Notes: generated by a model from the sequence alone, not told the origin. Counted from the first letter of the stretch, positions 25,477 to 40,970 are shown. The stretch: DNA of 64,000 nt from Eumeta japonica (GCA_005406025.1 BGZK01001036.1:62001-126000); one strand, 5' to 3'. Made by a program: numbers and translations.

Positions 25477-27216
25477 CAGTTAGTTTTCGCTAAGGGATTA
25501 ATGTCCATTGTCTATTTGACAAACACGTCGTTAACAAAAGACAGCTTAATGGGTTATCGGAACGCAGCGCGATCGACGAGCGCAGCTAACGGTCTTTATT
25601 ATGATTTCGATGCTTTCGCCGGTGTGAATTGTCTTATTTTTACTTAGTTTGAAAAAAATTGTGAACTATAATATTTCAGGAGAATTTTAATAAAAAAATC
25701 TCTTCCACGAGGTTCACGTTTTCGAAGTTACCATATCCTTAATTCTCGAAGGTATTTTTATTGACGAATCATCCTTATTTACCTAAGTTCTGTGTATTTA
25801 ACGTGTGTATTGTATTTTTTAATATTTTGTAGTTGTTCATAACTGTAACTATTTTGCGCCCTAAAATTCCGTTCATGCAATACATAATTATTCAAAAGTG
25901 AAAACATTTCATCGAAATAAATAATTCATTTGTTGTGTGAATAACTTACGGAAAAGAAGCTTTAGTTAGACACCGCTTGTCACATTCAGGACAATGCGTC
26001 GACAAAGGGCCTTAACAGCTCCGAGTCTTCAGCCGCAAGAGCTCGCAGAAAAGACCTTTAAACATGACCTTTTCACAGGCACGGAGCTTGCACATTTCAG
26101 TACGAACACTGGTGTTTATTAAGCAATTCGAATTTCTCTCGTAAATTGGTGATTCGACGACATCTTAACAGAGAATTTTTAAAAGAGATTTAAATATAAA
26201 TACGCTTAGAGTATTTCCAATGTCGTTCAATGCCTCATCAGACAGGTCTCTCGTCTGTCAGCCGTGCAATACCCAGAGGAATGTTTAAAAACTCAAAATT
26301 TTCTGGACACCATTTTCGCTTGATAATTTTTATATCATCTCTCGACATTTGGTGTCGGTCGACGCCAATTAAAATATAATCGGAAGTTGATCGTTTATTA
26401 GGATTTTAACAAAACAGATATTTCAACCCTAAGGCGAAATTCAATGATAGATGTCGGGGTCAGAGGTCACACAGTGACTAACCTAACCTAAGCTGAACAT
26501 CGCGTTTCTTGAATACAATTAAATATTGTCTATTATATTCGTTGTATACCTTTGAGTTTTGTTTTTTGTATTCGCTTTTGGAAAGTACGACGTCACACGC
26601 CGGTGCTATCTACGCTTTTCTGACATTTCCTGAGATTCTTCATTTTTCATTATGCATTTCTATGATTAGAATCTAATAGAAACCTTATCGTACAAATAAT
26701 AAATAAAAACTTACAAGGCGTAACTGAATTAACAGAAGTCACTTTGAAACAAGTTCCTGTAATAATAACGGCTATCATTTAAATCCTTATTAACGATAAC
26801 AATGCGCGTCCGCGCCGCTTTGCAATAATCATTAAGAACTAACTGACTTTCGTTAGTGACGCTTTTTCAAATTAGGTAATGAGCGTTATTCTTTATATGG
26901 AAATAGCACAGTGTTAAAGTACTCTTGTTGTACTTTAAGGCACACCTACCTTGGCGCCTACCGTAGTGAGTTCAGAGTCACCGCGCAGTGCTCCACGACT
27001 CTTAGTTCTATTACGTATGCCTAGTTCAAAACGCATACGCAAAATGGTTTCTTTCCGTGTTTAATTACACGATGTCTCCTTTATTTTCATATAATTAAAA
27101 AAAAAAATTCTATCAGTTATTTGAAATCCTATATTAAGGTTTCTTATACTTGATGACAAAACGAATCCCTTACGGGATCACTCTCGTTCGAGTGTGTCTG
27201 TCTATTCATCTCTCAG

Positions 27217-27293
27217 AGGATGTGAGGATCGCTTTGTTTACGTCGAGGTGGTCGTACCTCCAGATGGACATTGGTTCTGTCGCAGTAGTCGAG
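27217..27293 (+). pseudogene. Truncated PHD finger relic, unit 4
   Basis: Same relic as at 6596-6672, unchanged in translation. Confidence 0.6.
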
Positions 27294-30200
27294 TTAATCT
27301 CGATACCTACTCGCTGTTACATAGCAGAAATCAGTATGACTCACTCAACCTTGTTTGCAAAACATATGAGGAATATTGAATATTTATTTATCGATGAGCA
27401 GGAGTGTTTTATTATTATTTTTTCAATATAATGTCTAGCGTCTTTTGTAGCATAATAAAAGACGATACAAGGAATACGATGCACTTATTTACATTTGATC
27501 GTAGGTTAGGCTTATTTTATACTTAAGGCACATCACACATCGAACGATATGTTCCTCTATAGTTATTGTGTGTTTATTTATTTTTGGTCAACATATGCAT
27601 ATTTATAGACAAGTTTGCATCAAAATTTTGTTAGTATTCCTTTTACCGACTGCGATGAAGCAAAGGGTTGATTATATTAATGTTTATATGTATGGATGCT
27701 CCTCTCTAGCGTCGCTCCTCGTGAACCGATTTTGATAAATGACGTCGTCGACGTAGCAAGGAAGAGTAATGATTCCGACACCCTATGTACGTATGTATGT
27801 ATGTATGTATGAATGAATGGATGGATGGAGGTTCGGTGATCGCCCAGTAGTTAAGAGCGTCGCCTTGGACGCAGCAGGTATCGTGTTTGAACCTCACCAT
27901 GGACGGATCAGATAGATGAACGAACTGATTAAACAGTTTGCATTCACACTTCGTTTGTACTCTCCTTTGAATACGCGCAGCTAAGCTCGCTTATTTTGAG
28001 TGATTCATTGCTAATGTTGTACGACAATTAGCAATAAAATAGCAAATTCTTGGAAATACTTAAGTTCAGTTTGAAATATGTTATTTGGACTACACAAAAC
28101 TATTTCAACGTGTCCAACTCATCCAATACATCATTAATATTTGATTTTAATTTTTTATTTTAATGTAAAGTCATTCGGAGTAATATGCATGTTAATGTGA
28201 AACATTATACACGGAAACATTTAACAATATTGTTTTAGAAACGGTGGGCGCGAATTGTGTCTACACTTAAAAAGACGCAAAAGCGTCATGTAGATTTACA
28301 TATATAAATATATTTCGATACGAAATCGGGTTACTTTTTCAGCTTGTCCTCGATCCTGTTCTTTATTTCTCTCCGTTTTCTAATTAGTCGAGCGTGTCGT
28401 GGTCACAAGATCGAATGTAGATTTTTTTCGAACGTCCTTGTTCGTTAGTATCGTGACACATCTACAACATAGCGGGACTTTCCGTATGATGAAAGGAAAA
28501 GAAGTTTTGTGAAGTTTTTTTTTTTTTTTTTTTGATATTTGTAGGACAGTTTAAGTAGTGTTGAGCATCGGGCTTGAGTTTGACATCGACATGAATAACA
28601 GGAATATTGAGAAGTGAAGTCGAATCGAACAATGAAAACATTATCGTAAGAAACGTCATTCGGTTATTGGTGGTCAATCATTTATATTCGTTGATTTGAA
28701 AAGCAGTGTATTCTTTGCCGTCGAATATATACAAAGAAAAAAAAAAAACTATATTTATAATAAAGTTATGGTACTTTTGATCAAATCAATACAAATAATA
28801 AATGGCTGTTCTCAGCCAACAGAGCTTTGAGCATAGATGGCATAAACGACTGCAGGCATTTATTTTACATTTTTTAGGGTTCTGTTGAATTGATTTCAAC
28901 CGATTAGAGATATTTTGTGAACATATTTTTAATTTTAAATTTGTTGGGTTTATTTCTATTATAGAATCGAAATGCACGAAGAGATAAATTTGTGTGAAAT
29001 CGACGTGTTTGGTTCACTTTTAACATCAAACAAAGAAAACACCGACACAATATAAATCGCATATTAATATATAATATAATATGTTGCGTCGATTTGCTTT
29101 CGTGTTCTTTGAGAACGTTTCGAACGTTTCGTAAGCTATAGCCGTATATTTCGATTCCCTGTTGTACCTGGCGTCCGCCAGCGGCGCCGGTCACGGAGGC
29201 ATCAGTACTGCCTCCGAACCGGAAGCAAACGAATTCCAATCCTCAGCATGGATAAATTGACCAGTCAGTTTCTAACTTGATCCGAAAGATAGCCTCGTGC
29301 CTCGGAGAACAGGTTATTCCGTCAGCCTCGGTCACTGTTACTGCGTTGTCGACTACGATCATAAGGAGTTTTACGGCCGTACCTGGTCAATCTGTATGAT
29401 TCAACGACGGGGTGAAAAAACCTGATAAGTTCTCAAAACTGCTTGTCAGAGCAGCCTGAAATTCGTTTTGTTCTTGCACTGCGACCTTCCAGAACAAAGT
29501 TCATTCTTATTTATGTTTAATCGGTCAATAGATACGGAACGGTGTGAATTTTTTTTGAGTGAATTGTTTGCAAAAGGCATTGTCTATCATTTCGGCCGGA
29601 GAGCTCACGGTAGCGGAGCGAACAAATTCCAAACTGGCGTTCATGTTTACGGTACACGGGTGTTCAGTCGCCCGGTGAGTTATTCTCGCTAACACCTTTT
29701 AGTAGCAGAGCGTTGTCGTCTTGCGCCGTTGCACTAAGTACTAAAGAAGATATTTGCACAATCGTGACAAATGAAATGCTGCAATAGAAACGATGTTATA
29801 AGCGATTAATACATTAAACAATTTACACATATGAAGCAAACATATTGATTGAAAAGTTATTCATTCCGTGAGAGGTGGAAGTTGGAAATATTTCTTTGGG
29901 AGTGTCGTCAACATGTTTACAGATGAAAGTTTAAAGACCCTTTAAATTCCCTTTTGCTTGAAAAGTCCAGCAATCGGTCGTCAAAACGTAGAATTAAGTC
30001 CCTGAAAACAATGTAGAATAACATTTATTATCACGTGAAGAATTGCGTGACCTAATTTTAAGCGACATCAACTAAAATGAACACTTTTAAGTCTGAATTA
30101 AAGAGAGTTAAGCCTCGGCTTGAGCTACGAGTCTTTGCATTATAACCTGGCTTCGGTAATTGTCGCAAGTTAACAGAGCGTATGCACAATTCTTGTATAA

Positions 30201-31207
30201 TATGGATCGTAGTCTGTTTGTCTGTCTGCGTAGGTAATCTCAGAAATTATTACAGGTCGTTTCGTATTAAAAAAATTAGCGGCCGTTCTTGTGTTTTCGA
30301 TGTAAGGAGTATACCCATGCTGTACTAGGATGAACGGAACGGAACGGAAGCGGATTTTTGATCTAAATCATGACCAGTATTGAAATCGAGAGCGATTCCG
30401 GGATAAGTATCGAGTAAAACATGTACACAGAACAACGTGGAACAACTTACCGTCCGATTTGTGATGTATTTGAGGGTATGGCTTTGCCTTTCCTTGTCCT
30501 TTACTGAATGGATTTAATCATTTCATTTTTGCTTCAAGTGTCCTGCACTTGAATCGTCAAAGTTTGAAGTCGATGCCTGAAAACGAAATGAAAAATTAAC
30601 TATTTAATATTATGTGAATTACTAGATAGAATAACTTGCAAAAATCACTAAACGCTTTTACAAATTAATCCTATTAATAGGCGAAAAGGACTTCATAAGT
30701 GAACACTTATTTTGTTTGAAATATATTTTTCAGCAACTACTACATTAACGGTAAAATCTAAAGGTTATCCTGAATTAATAATCAGTACTTACTAACCCTA
30801 ATGAAATGTAAGTAAACGCTTAAGAAATCCGAGAGATACTTGAACGATCGTTTTTATAAAGTCACGAATTTTGACGAAAAATATTAAAAAAATACAGTCG
30901 GGCAACTTTAGAGCGAGAACATACTGAACGACTGACTGACTGACTGACTGACTATTCAAATTAAGGCGGTTCCAAACTGGACAGTTATTTGAAATGAATC
31001 ATTAAACTAAAAAACAATGGTTAATCGAAACGAATAATTCATAAGAAAAAAAATAAAATAAAATGTGTATTATAAACGCGACCACGTCGGTCACGAGTAG
31101 TCCGTCCCTAAAGCGGGAAGTTTACGAAATATAATTATCAATAAGGACTGATTTCCTTACCGGCAAATAAGTAGGAAATAATTCCAGCTGTTTTCCACTA
31201 AGCGATG

Positions 31208-32181
31208 TCAAGTGTTGCAGGTCCCTCGGCAACTGGGACAAAACCACTGTCCATCTGGAGGTGTGACTACCCCGACGCAAGTGAAATGGTACCACTGGTA
31301 CCTACAGGTCTGAGCGTCACAACCTATCATCGTCTCTCCTTCTATATTTTTTCCACAATAACACCATGGTGTTTCTCGTGGTGCATTGCTGGAAAAAAAT
31401 ATTTTTTATCGATCAAAGTAAACAATTACATTTCGATGCACTCAATATATCATTAGGCAAGTGGACAGTGAACAGTATGAAGACTTACTCTGGATGACTT
31501 TCTCTATCAGCCATTTCTGTGTCAGACTCACAGTCGGACGATTCAGAATCACTGCTGTCGGATTTCTCTGAGGAAGAAGTTTCAGAGTCTGACGCGGCCG
31601 ATTCCGAACTGCACTCACTCGAGGTATCGCTGCTGAATCGGTTCGGCTGCTGTGGCAGGACATTACATTTGTGGGCTCCTATTTGCCATTTCCTCAGAGG
31701 ACAGTTGGGACATTGTTGGCTCTCCGTGCCGTGTCGCCAATATAAATGCCCCAACAGCGTCTCGTAGTCTTCGAACCAGGCGCAGCATTTGAAGCAAGCG
31801 TACAGGACTCGAGACTGTAGAACAAGGAGTAATTGAAACGATAATTAATAAGAACTTTTGTAACAGCTCGTTCAAAATCATATAAGACAATAAGTAATAA
31901 AAAAATGCCAATGTCAAACAACTCATTGAATGCCATACGTAAAATTATAGTAATAAATTGGAATTATTCTTTTCATTTATCCGACTATTGTAAAAATCTT
32001 TTCATATTTCAAGGAAGTTATCAGAGAGTTGTGGTGAAACACGTAGGTAACCGATATACAAACATAACAATGGATTTCCTAGACGTTGGCCGACGTTGAA
32101 TATTAACATAATAGTAATGAATGCACTTGAGCATTGAGGAAAATCTAAATCACATAAAATAAAATCAATCACCTTATGCAT
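31208..32181 (-). CDS. C2H2 zinc finger + acidic + PHD finger protein, copy 5
   Basis: Exons 32181-32173, 31814-31489 and 31388-31208. Intact, with the same predicted protein. Intron 2 has the long-homopolymer form. Confidence 0.75.
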
Positions 32182-32239
32182 ACTGAGTGGCGTTCGAGAA
32201 GAGAGAGAAGAAGAAATATCGAGCAGTGCACAGCGACGC

Positions 32240-32306
32240 GGAACTGACCACGGTCACAATCAGGGTTGGAATGACGTGAATATGACAAGTCGATGGGTGT
32301 TTTATA
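32240..32306 (-). promoter_or_regulatory. Core promoter of gene copy 5
   Basis: TATA at 32306-32300, predicted +1 at 32272; same elements as copy 4. Confidence 0.7.
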
Positions 32307-34045
32307 CAGTTAGTTTTCGCTAAGGGATTAATGTCCATTGTCTATTTGACAAACACGTCGTTAACAAAAGACAGCTTAATGGGTTATCGGAACGCAGCGC
32401 GATCGACGAGCGCAGCTAACGGTCTTTATTATGATTTCGATGCTTTCGCCGGTGTGAATTGTCTTATTTTTACTTAGTTTGAAAAAAATTGTGAACTATA
32501 ATATTTCAGGAGAATTTTAATAAAAAAATCTCTTCCACGAGGTTCACGTTTTCGAAGTTACCATATCCTTAATTCTCGAAGGTATTTTTATTGACGAATC
32601 ATCCTTATTTACCTAAGTTCTGTGTATTTAACGTGTGTATTGTATTTTTTTTTAATATTTTGTAGTTGTTCATAACTGTAACTATTTTTGCGCCCCTAAA
32701 ATTCCGTTCATGCAATACATAATTATTCAAAAAGTGAAAAACATTTCATCGAAATAAATAATTCATTTGTTGTGTGAATAACTTACGGAAAAGAAGCTTT
32801 AGTTAGACACCGCTTGTCACATTCAGGACAATGCGTCGACAAAGGGCCTTAACAGCTCCGAGTCTTCAGCCGCAAGAGCTCGCAGAAAAGACCTTTTAAA
32901 CATGACCTTTTCACAGGCACGGAGCTTGCACATTTCAGTACGAACACTGGTGTTTATTAAGCAATTCGAATTTCTCTCGTAAATTGGTGATTCGACGACA
33001 TCTTAACAGAGAATTTTTAAAAGAGATTTAAATATAAATACGCTTAGAGTATTTCCAATGTCGTTCAATGCCTCATCAGACAGGTCTCTCGTCTGTCAGC
33101 CGTGCAATACCCAGAGGAATGTTTAAAACTCAAAATTTTCTGGACACCATTTTCGCTTGATAATTTTATATCATCTCTCGACATTTGGTGTCGGTCGACG
33201 CCAATTAAAATATAATCGGAAGTTGATCGTTTATTAGGATTTTAACAAAACAGATATTTCAACCCTAAGGCGAAATTCAATGATAGATGTCGGGGTCAGA
33301 GGTCACACAGTGACTAACCTAACCTAAGCTGAACATCGCGTTTCTTGAATACAATTAAATATTGTCTATTATATTCGTTGTATACCTTTGAGTTTTGTTT
33401 TTGTATTCGCTTTTGAAAGTACGACGTCACACGCCGGTGCTATCTACGCTTTTCTGACATTTCCTGAGATTCTTCATTTTTCATTATGCATTTCTATGAT
33501 TAGAATCTAATAGAAACCTTATCGTACAAATAATAAATAAAACTTACAAGGCGTAACTGAATTAACAGAAGTCACTTTGAAACAAGTTCCTGTAATAATA
33601 ACGGCTATCATTTAAATCCTTATTAACGATAACAATGCGCGTCCGCGCCGCTTTGCAATAATCATTAAGAACTAACTGACTTTCGTTAGTGACGCTTTTC
33701 AAATTAGGTAATGAGCGTTATTCTTTATATGGAAATAGCACAGTGTTAAAGTACTCTTGTTGTACTTTAAGGCACACCTACCTTGGCGCCTACCGTAGTG
33801 AGTTCAGAGTCACCGCGCAGTGCTCCACGACTCTTAGTTCTATTACGTATGCCTAGTTCAAAACGCATACGCAAAATGGTTTCTTTCCGTGTTTAATTAC
33901 ACGATGTCTCCTTTATTTTCATATAATTAAAAAAAATTCTATCAGTTATTTGAAATCCTATATTAAGGTTTCTTATACTTGATGACAAAACGAATCCCTT
34001 ACGGGATCACTCTCGTTCGAGTGTGTCTGTCTATTCATCTCTCAG

Positions 34046-34122
34046 AGGATGTGAGGATCGCTTTGTTTACGTCGAGGTGGTCGTACCTCCAGATGGACAT
34101 TGGTTCTGTCGCAGTAGTCGAG
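34046..34122 (+). pseudogene. Truncated PHD finger relic, unit 5
   Basis: Same relic as at 6596-6672, unchanged in translation. Confidence 0.6.
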
Positions 34123-37100
34123 TTAATCTCGATACCTACTCGCTGTTACATAGCAGAAATCAGTATGACTCACTCAACCTTGTTTGCAAAACATATGAGG
34201 AATATTGAATATTTATTTATCGATGAGCAGGAGTGTTTTATTATTATTTTTTCAATATAATGTCTAGCGTCTTTTTTGTAGCATAATAAAAGACGATACA
34301 AGGAATACGATGCACTTATTTACATTTGATCGTAGGTTAGGCTTATTTTATACTTAAGGCACATCACACATCGAACGATATGTTCCTCTATAGTTATTGT
34401 GTGTTTATTTATTTCCTTTTGGTCAACATATGCATATTTATAGACAAGTTTGCATCAAAATTTTGTTAGTATTCCTTTTTACCGACTGCGATGAAGCAAA
34501 AGGGTTGATTATATTAATGTTTATATGTATGGATGCTCCTCTCTAGCGTCGCTCCTCGTGAACCGATTTTGATAAATGACGTCGTCGACGTAGCAAGGAA
34601 GAGTAATGATTCCGACACCCTATGTACGTATGTATGTATGTATGTATGAATGAATGGATGGATGGAGGTTCGGTGATCGCCCAGTAGTTAAGAGCGTCGC
34701 CTTGGACGCAGCAGGTATCGTGTTTGAACCTCACCATGGACGGATCAGATAGATGAACGAACTGATTAAACAGTTTGCATTCACACTTCGTTTGTACTCT
34801 CCTTTGAATACGCGCAGCTAAGCTCGCTTATTTTGAGTGATTCATTGCTAATGTTGTACGACAATTAGCAATAAAATAGCAAATTCTTGGAAATACTTAA
34901 GTTCAGTTTGAAATATGTTATTTGGACTACACAAAACTATTTCAACGTGTCCAACTCATCCAATACATCATTAATATTTGATTTTAATTTTTTATTTTAA
35001 TGTAAAGTCATTCGAGTAATATGCATGTTAATGTGAAACATTATACACGGAAACATTTAACAATATTGTTTTAGAAACGGTGGGCGCGAATTGTGTCTAC
35101 ATTTAAAAGACGCAAAAGCGTCATGTAGATTTACATATATAAATATATTTCGATACGAAATCGGGTTACTTTTCAGCTTGTCCTCGATCCTGTTCTTTAT
35201 TTCTCTCCGTTTTCTAATTAGTCGAGCGTGTCGTGGTCACAAGATCGAATGTAGATTTTTCGAACGTCCTTGTTCGTTAGTATCGTGACACATCTACAAC
35301 ATAGCGGGACTTTCCGTATGATGAAAGGAAAAGAAGTTTTGTGAAGTTTTTTTTTGATATTTGTAGGACAGTTTAAGTAGTGTTGAGCATCGGGCTTGAG
35401 TTTGATATCGACATGAATAACAGGAATATTGAGAAGTGAAGTCGAATCGAACAATGAAATTTAAGTTTCAAATCTTACTCGACTAAATACATTATCGTAA
35501 GAAACGTCATTCGGTTATTGCTGGTCAATCATTTATATTCGTTGATTTGAAAAGCAGTGTATTCTTTGCCGTCGAATATATACAAAGAAAAAAAAAAAAC
35601 TATATTTATAATAAAGTTATGGTACTTTTGATCAAATCAATACAAATAATAAATGGCTGTTCTCAGCCAACAGAGTTTTGAGCATAGATGGCATAAACGA
35701 CTGCAGGCATTGATTTTACATTTTTTAGGGTTCTGTTGAATTGATTTCAACCGATTAGAGATATTTTGTGAACATATTTTTAATTTTAAATTTGTTGGGT
35801 TTATTTCTATTATAGAATCGAAATGCACGAAGAGATAAATTTGTGTGAAATCGACGTGTTTGGTTCACTTTTAACATCAAACAAAGAAAAACACCGACAC
35901 AATATAAATCGCATATTAATATATAATATAATATGTTGCGTCGATTTGCTTTCGTGTTGTTTGAGAACGTTTCGAACGTTTCGTACGCTATAGCCGTATA
36001 TTTCGATTCCCTGTTGTCCCTGGCGTCCGCCAGCGGCGCCGGTCACGGAGGCATCAGTACTGCCTCCGAACCGGAAGCAAACGAATTCCAATCCTCAGCA
36101 TGGATAAATTGACCAGTCAGTTTCTAACTTGATCCGAAAGATAGCCTCGTGCCTCGGAGAACAGGTTATTCCGTCAGCCTCGGTCACTGTTACTGCGTTG
36201 TCGACTACGATCATAAGGAGTTTTACGGCCGTACCTGGTCAATCTGTATGATTCAACGACGGGGTGAAAAAACCTGATAAGTTCTCAAAACTGCTTGTCA
36301 GAGCAGCCTGAAATTCGTTTTGTTCTTGCACTGCGACCTTCCAGAACAAAGTTCATTCTTATTTATGTTTAATCGGTCAATAGATACGGAACGGTGTGAA
36401 TTTTTTTTGAGTGAATTGTTTGCAAAAGGCATTGTCTATCATTTCGGCCGGAGAGAGCTCACGGTAGCGGAGCGAACAAATTCAAACTGGCGTTCATGTT
36501 TACGGTACACGGGTGTTCAGTCGCCCGGTGAGTTATTCTCGCTAACACCTTTTTTAGTAGCAGAGCGTTGTCGTCTTGCGCCGTTGCACTAAGTACTAAA
36601 GAAGATATTTGCACAATCGTGACAAATGAAATGCTGCAATAGAAACGATGTTATAAGCGATTAATACATTAAACAATTTACACATATGAAGCAAACATAT
36701 TGATTGAAAAGTTATTCATTCCGTGAGAGGTGGAAGTTGGAAATATTTCTTTGGGAGTGTCGTCAACATGTTTACAGATGAAAGTTTAAAGACCCTTTAA
36801 ATTCCCTTTTGCTTGAAAAGTCCAGCAATCGGTCGTCAAAACGTAGAATTAAGTCCCTGAAAACAATGTAGAATAACATTTATTATCACGTGAAGAATTG
36901 CGTGACCTAATTTTAAGCGACATCAACTAAAATGAACACTTTTAAGTCTGAATTAAAGAGAGTTAAGCCTCGGCTTGAGCTACGAGTCTTTGCATTATAA
37001 CCTGGCTTCGGTAATTGTCGCAAGTTAACAGAGCGTATGCACAATTCTTGTATAATATGGATCGTAGTCTGTTTGTCTGTCTGCGTAGGTAATCTCAGAA

Positions 37101-38068
37101 ATTATTACAGGTCGTTTCGTATTAAAAAAAAATTAGCGGCCGTTCTTGTGTTTTCGATGTAAGGAGTATACCCATGCTGTACTAGGATGAACGGAACGGA
37201 ACGGAAGCGGATTTTTGATCTAAATCATGACCAGTATTGAAATCGAGAGCGATTCCGGGATAAGTATCGAGTAAAAACATGTTCACAGAACAACGTGGAA
37301 CAACTTACCGTCCGATTTGTGATGTATTTGAGGGTATGGCTTTGCCTTTCCTTGTCCTTTACTGAATGGATTTAATCATTTCATTTTTTTGCTTCAAGTG
37401 TCCTGCACTTGAATCGTCAAAGTTTGAAGTCGATGCCTGAAAACGAAATGAAAAATTAACTATTTAATATTATGTGAATTACTAGATAGAATAACTTGCA
37501 AAAATCACTAAACGCTTTTACAAATTAATCCTATTAATAGGCGAAAAGGACTTCATAAGTGAACACTTATTTTTGTTTGAAATATATTTTTCAGCAACTA
37601 CTACATTAACGGTAAAATCTAAAGGTTATCCTGAATTAATAATCAGTACTTACTAACCCTAATGAAATGTAAGTAAACGCTTAAGAAATCCGAGAGATAC
37701 TTGAACGATCGTTTTTATAAAGTCACGAATTTTGACGAAAAATATTAAAAAAATACAGTCGGGCAACTTTAGAGCGAGAACATACTGAACGACTGACTGA
37801 CTGACTGACTGACTATTCAAATTAAGGCGGTTCCAAACTGGACAGTTATTTGAAATGAATCATTAAACTAAAAAACAATGGTTAATCGAAACGAATAATT
37901 CATAAGAAAAAAAATAAAATAAAATGTGTATTATAAACGCGACCACGTCGGTCACGAGTAGTCCGTCCCTAAAGCGGGAAGTTTACGAAATATAATTATC
38001 AATAAGGACTGATTTCCTTACCGGCAAATAAGTAGGAAATAATTCCAGCTGTTTTCCACTAAGCGATG

Positions 38069-39041
38069 TCAAGTGTTGCAGGTCCCTCGGCAACTGGGAC
38101 AAAACCACTGTCCATCTGGAGGTGTGACTACCCCGACGCAAGTGAAATGGTACCACTGGTACCTACAGGTCTGAGCGTCACAACCTATCATCGTCTCTCC
38201 TTCTATATTTTTTCCACAATAACACCATGGTGTTTCTCGTGGTGCATTGCTGGAAAAAAATATTTTTTATCGATCAAAGTAAACAATTACATTTCGATGC
38301 ACTCAATATATCATTAGGCAAGTGGACAGTGAACAGTATGAAGACTTACTCTGGATGACTTTCTCTATCAGCCATTTCTGTGTCAGACTCACAGTCGGAC
38401 GATTCAGAATCACTGCTGTCGGATTTCTCTGAGGAAGAAGTTTCAGAGTCTGACGCGGCCGATTCCGAACTGCACTCACTCGAGGTATCGCTGCTGAATC
38501 GGTTCGGCTGCTGTGGCAGGACATTACATTTGTGGGCTCCTATTTGCCATTTCCTCAGAGGACAGTTGGGACATTGTTGGCTCTCCGTGCCGTGTCGCCA
38601 ATATAAATGCCCCAACAGCGTCTCGTAGTCTTCGAACCAGGCGCAGCATTTGAAGCAAGCGTACAGGACTCGAGACTGTAGAACAAGGAGTAATTGAAAC
38701 GATAATTAATAAGAACTTTTGTAACAGCTCGTTCAAAATCATATAAGACAATAAGTAATAAAAAAATGCCAATGTCAAACAACTCATTGAATGCCATACG
38801 TAAAATTATAGTAATAAATTGGAATTATTCTTTTCATTTATCCGACTATTGTAAAATCTTTTCATATTTCAAGGAAGTTATCAGAGAGTTGTGGTGAAAC
38901 ACGTAGGTAACCGATATACAAACATAACAATGGATTTCCTAGACGTTGGCCGACGTTGAATATTAACATAATAGTAATGAATGCACTTGAGCATTGAGGA
39001 AAATCTAAATCACATAAAATAAAATCAATCACCTTATGCAT
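38069..39041 (-). CDS. C2H2 zinc finger + acidic + PHD finger protein, copy 6
   Basis: Exons 39041-39033, 38675-38350 and 38249-38069. Intact. Intron 1 lacks one A of a run near 38,853; the coding sequence is unchanged. Confidence 0.75.
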
Positions 39042-39099
39042 ACTGAGTGGCGTTCGAGAAGAGAGAGAAGAAGAAATATCGAGCAGTGCACAGCGACGC

Positions 39100-39166
39100 G
39101 GAACTGACCACGGTCACAATCAGGGTTGGAATGACGTGAATATGACAAGTCGATGGGTGTTTTATA
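39100..39166 (-). promoter_or_regulatory. Core promoter of gene copy 6
   Basis: TATA at 39166-39160, predicted +1 at 39132; same elements as copy 4. Confidence 0.7.
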
Positions 39167-40893
39167 CAGTTAGTTTTCGCTAAGGGATTAATGTCCATTG
39201 TCTATTTGACAAACACGTCGTTAACAAAAGACAGCTTAATGGGTTATCGGAACGCAGCGCGATCGACGAGCGCAGCTAACGGTCTTTATTATGATTTCGA
39301 TGCTTTCGCCGGTGTGAATTGTCTTATTTTTACTTAGTTTGAAAAAAATTGTGAACTATAATATTTCAGGAGAATTTTAATAAAAATCTCTTCCACGAGG
39401 TTCACGTTTTCGAAGTTACCATATCCTTAATTCTCGAAGGTATTTTTATTGACGAATCATCCTTATTTACCTAAGTTCTGTGTATTTAACGTGTTGTATT
39501 TTTTTTAATATTTTGTAGTTGTTCATAACTGTAACTATTTTGCGCCCTAAAATTCCGTTCATGCAATACATAATTATTCAAAAGTGAAAACATTTCATCG
39601 AAATAAATAATTCATTTGTTGTGTGAATAACTTACGGAAAAGAAGCTTTAGTTAGACACCGCTTGTCACATTCAGGACAATGCGTCGACAAAGGGCCTTA
39701 ACAGCTCCGAGTCTTCAGCCGCAAGAGCTCGCAGAAAAGACCTTTTAAACATGACCTTTTCACAGGCACGGAGCTTGCACATTTCAGTACGAACACTGGT
39801 GTTTATTAAGCAATTGAATTTCTCTCGTAAATTGGTGATTCGACGACATCTTAACAGAGAATTTTTAAAGAGATTTAAATATAAATACGCTTAGAGTATT
39901 TCCAATGTCGTTCAATGCCTCATCAGACAGGTCTCTCGTCTGTCAGCCGTGCAATACCCAGAGGAATGTTTAAAACTCAAAATTTTCTGGACACCATTTT
40001 CGCTTGATAATTTTATATCATCTCTCGACATTTGGTGTCGGTCGACGCCAATTAAAATATAATCGGAAGTTGATCGTTTATTAGGATTTTAACAAAACAG
40101 ATATTTCAACCCTAAGGCGAAATTCAATGATAGATGTCGGGGTCAGAGGTCACACAGTGACTAACCTAACCTAAGCTGAACATCGCGTTTCTTGAATACA
40201 ATTAAATATTGTCTATTATATTCGTTGTATACCTTTGAGTTTTGTTTTTGTATTCGCTTTTGAAAGTACGACGTCACACGCCGGTGCTATCTACGCTTTT
40301 CTGACATTTCCTGAGATTCTTCATTTTTCATTATGCATTTCTATGATTAGAATCTAATAGAAACCTTATCGTACAAATAATAAATAAAAACTTACAAGGC
40401 GTAACTGAATTAACAGAAGTCACTTTGAAACAAGTTCCTGTAATAATAACGGCTATCATTTAAATCCTTATTAACGATAACAATGCGCGTCCGCGCCGCT
40501 TTGCAATAATCATTAAGAACTAACTGACTTTCGTTAGTGACGCTTTTTCAAATTAGGTAATGAGCGTTATTCTTTATATGGAAATAGCACAGTGTTAAAG
40601 TACTCTTGTTGTACTTTAAGGCACACCTACCTTGGCGCCTACCGTAGTGAGTTCAGAGTCACCGCGCAGTGCTCCACGACTCTTAGTTCTATTACGTATG
40701 CCTAGTTCAAAACGCATACGCAAATGGTTTCTTTCCGTGTTTAATTACACGATGTCTCCTTTATTTTCATATAATTAAAAAAAATTCTATCAGTTATTTG
40801 AAATCCTATATTAAGGTTTCTTATACTTGATGACAAAACGAATCCCTTACGGGATCACTCTCGTTCGAGTGTGTCTGTCTATTCATCTCTCAG

Positions 40894-40970
40894 AGGATGT
40901 GAGGATCGCTTTGTTTACGTCGAGGTGGTCGTACCTCCAGATGGACATTGGTTCTGTCGCAGTAGTCGAG
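40894..40970 (+). pseudogene. Truncated PHD finger relic, unit 6
   Basis: Same relic as at 6596-6672, unchanged in translation. Confidence 0.6.

Larger units (their letters stand above)
22554..29384. repeat. Tandem repeat unit 4 (6831 bp)
   Basis: Near-identical overall. It has a distinctive 3' part shared with unit 6: an expanded poly-T near 28,517, gacatcgacatg in place of gatatcgacatg near 28,582, loss of about 40 bases after the aatgaaa near 28,632, and attggtgg in place of attgctgg near 28,667. With unit 5 it lacks two bases of the gagagag run near 22,773. Confidence 0.95.
29385..36236. repeat. Tandem repeat unit 5 (6852 bp)
   Basis: Near-identical unit. Its 3' part resembles units 1-3 rather than its neighbours 4 and 6, with a small private deletion (cttactcgact) near 35,477. 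Confidence 0.95.
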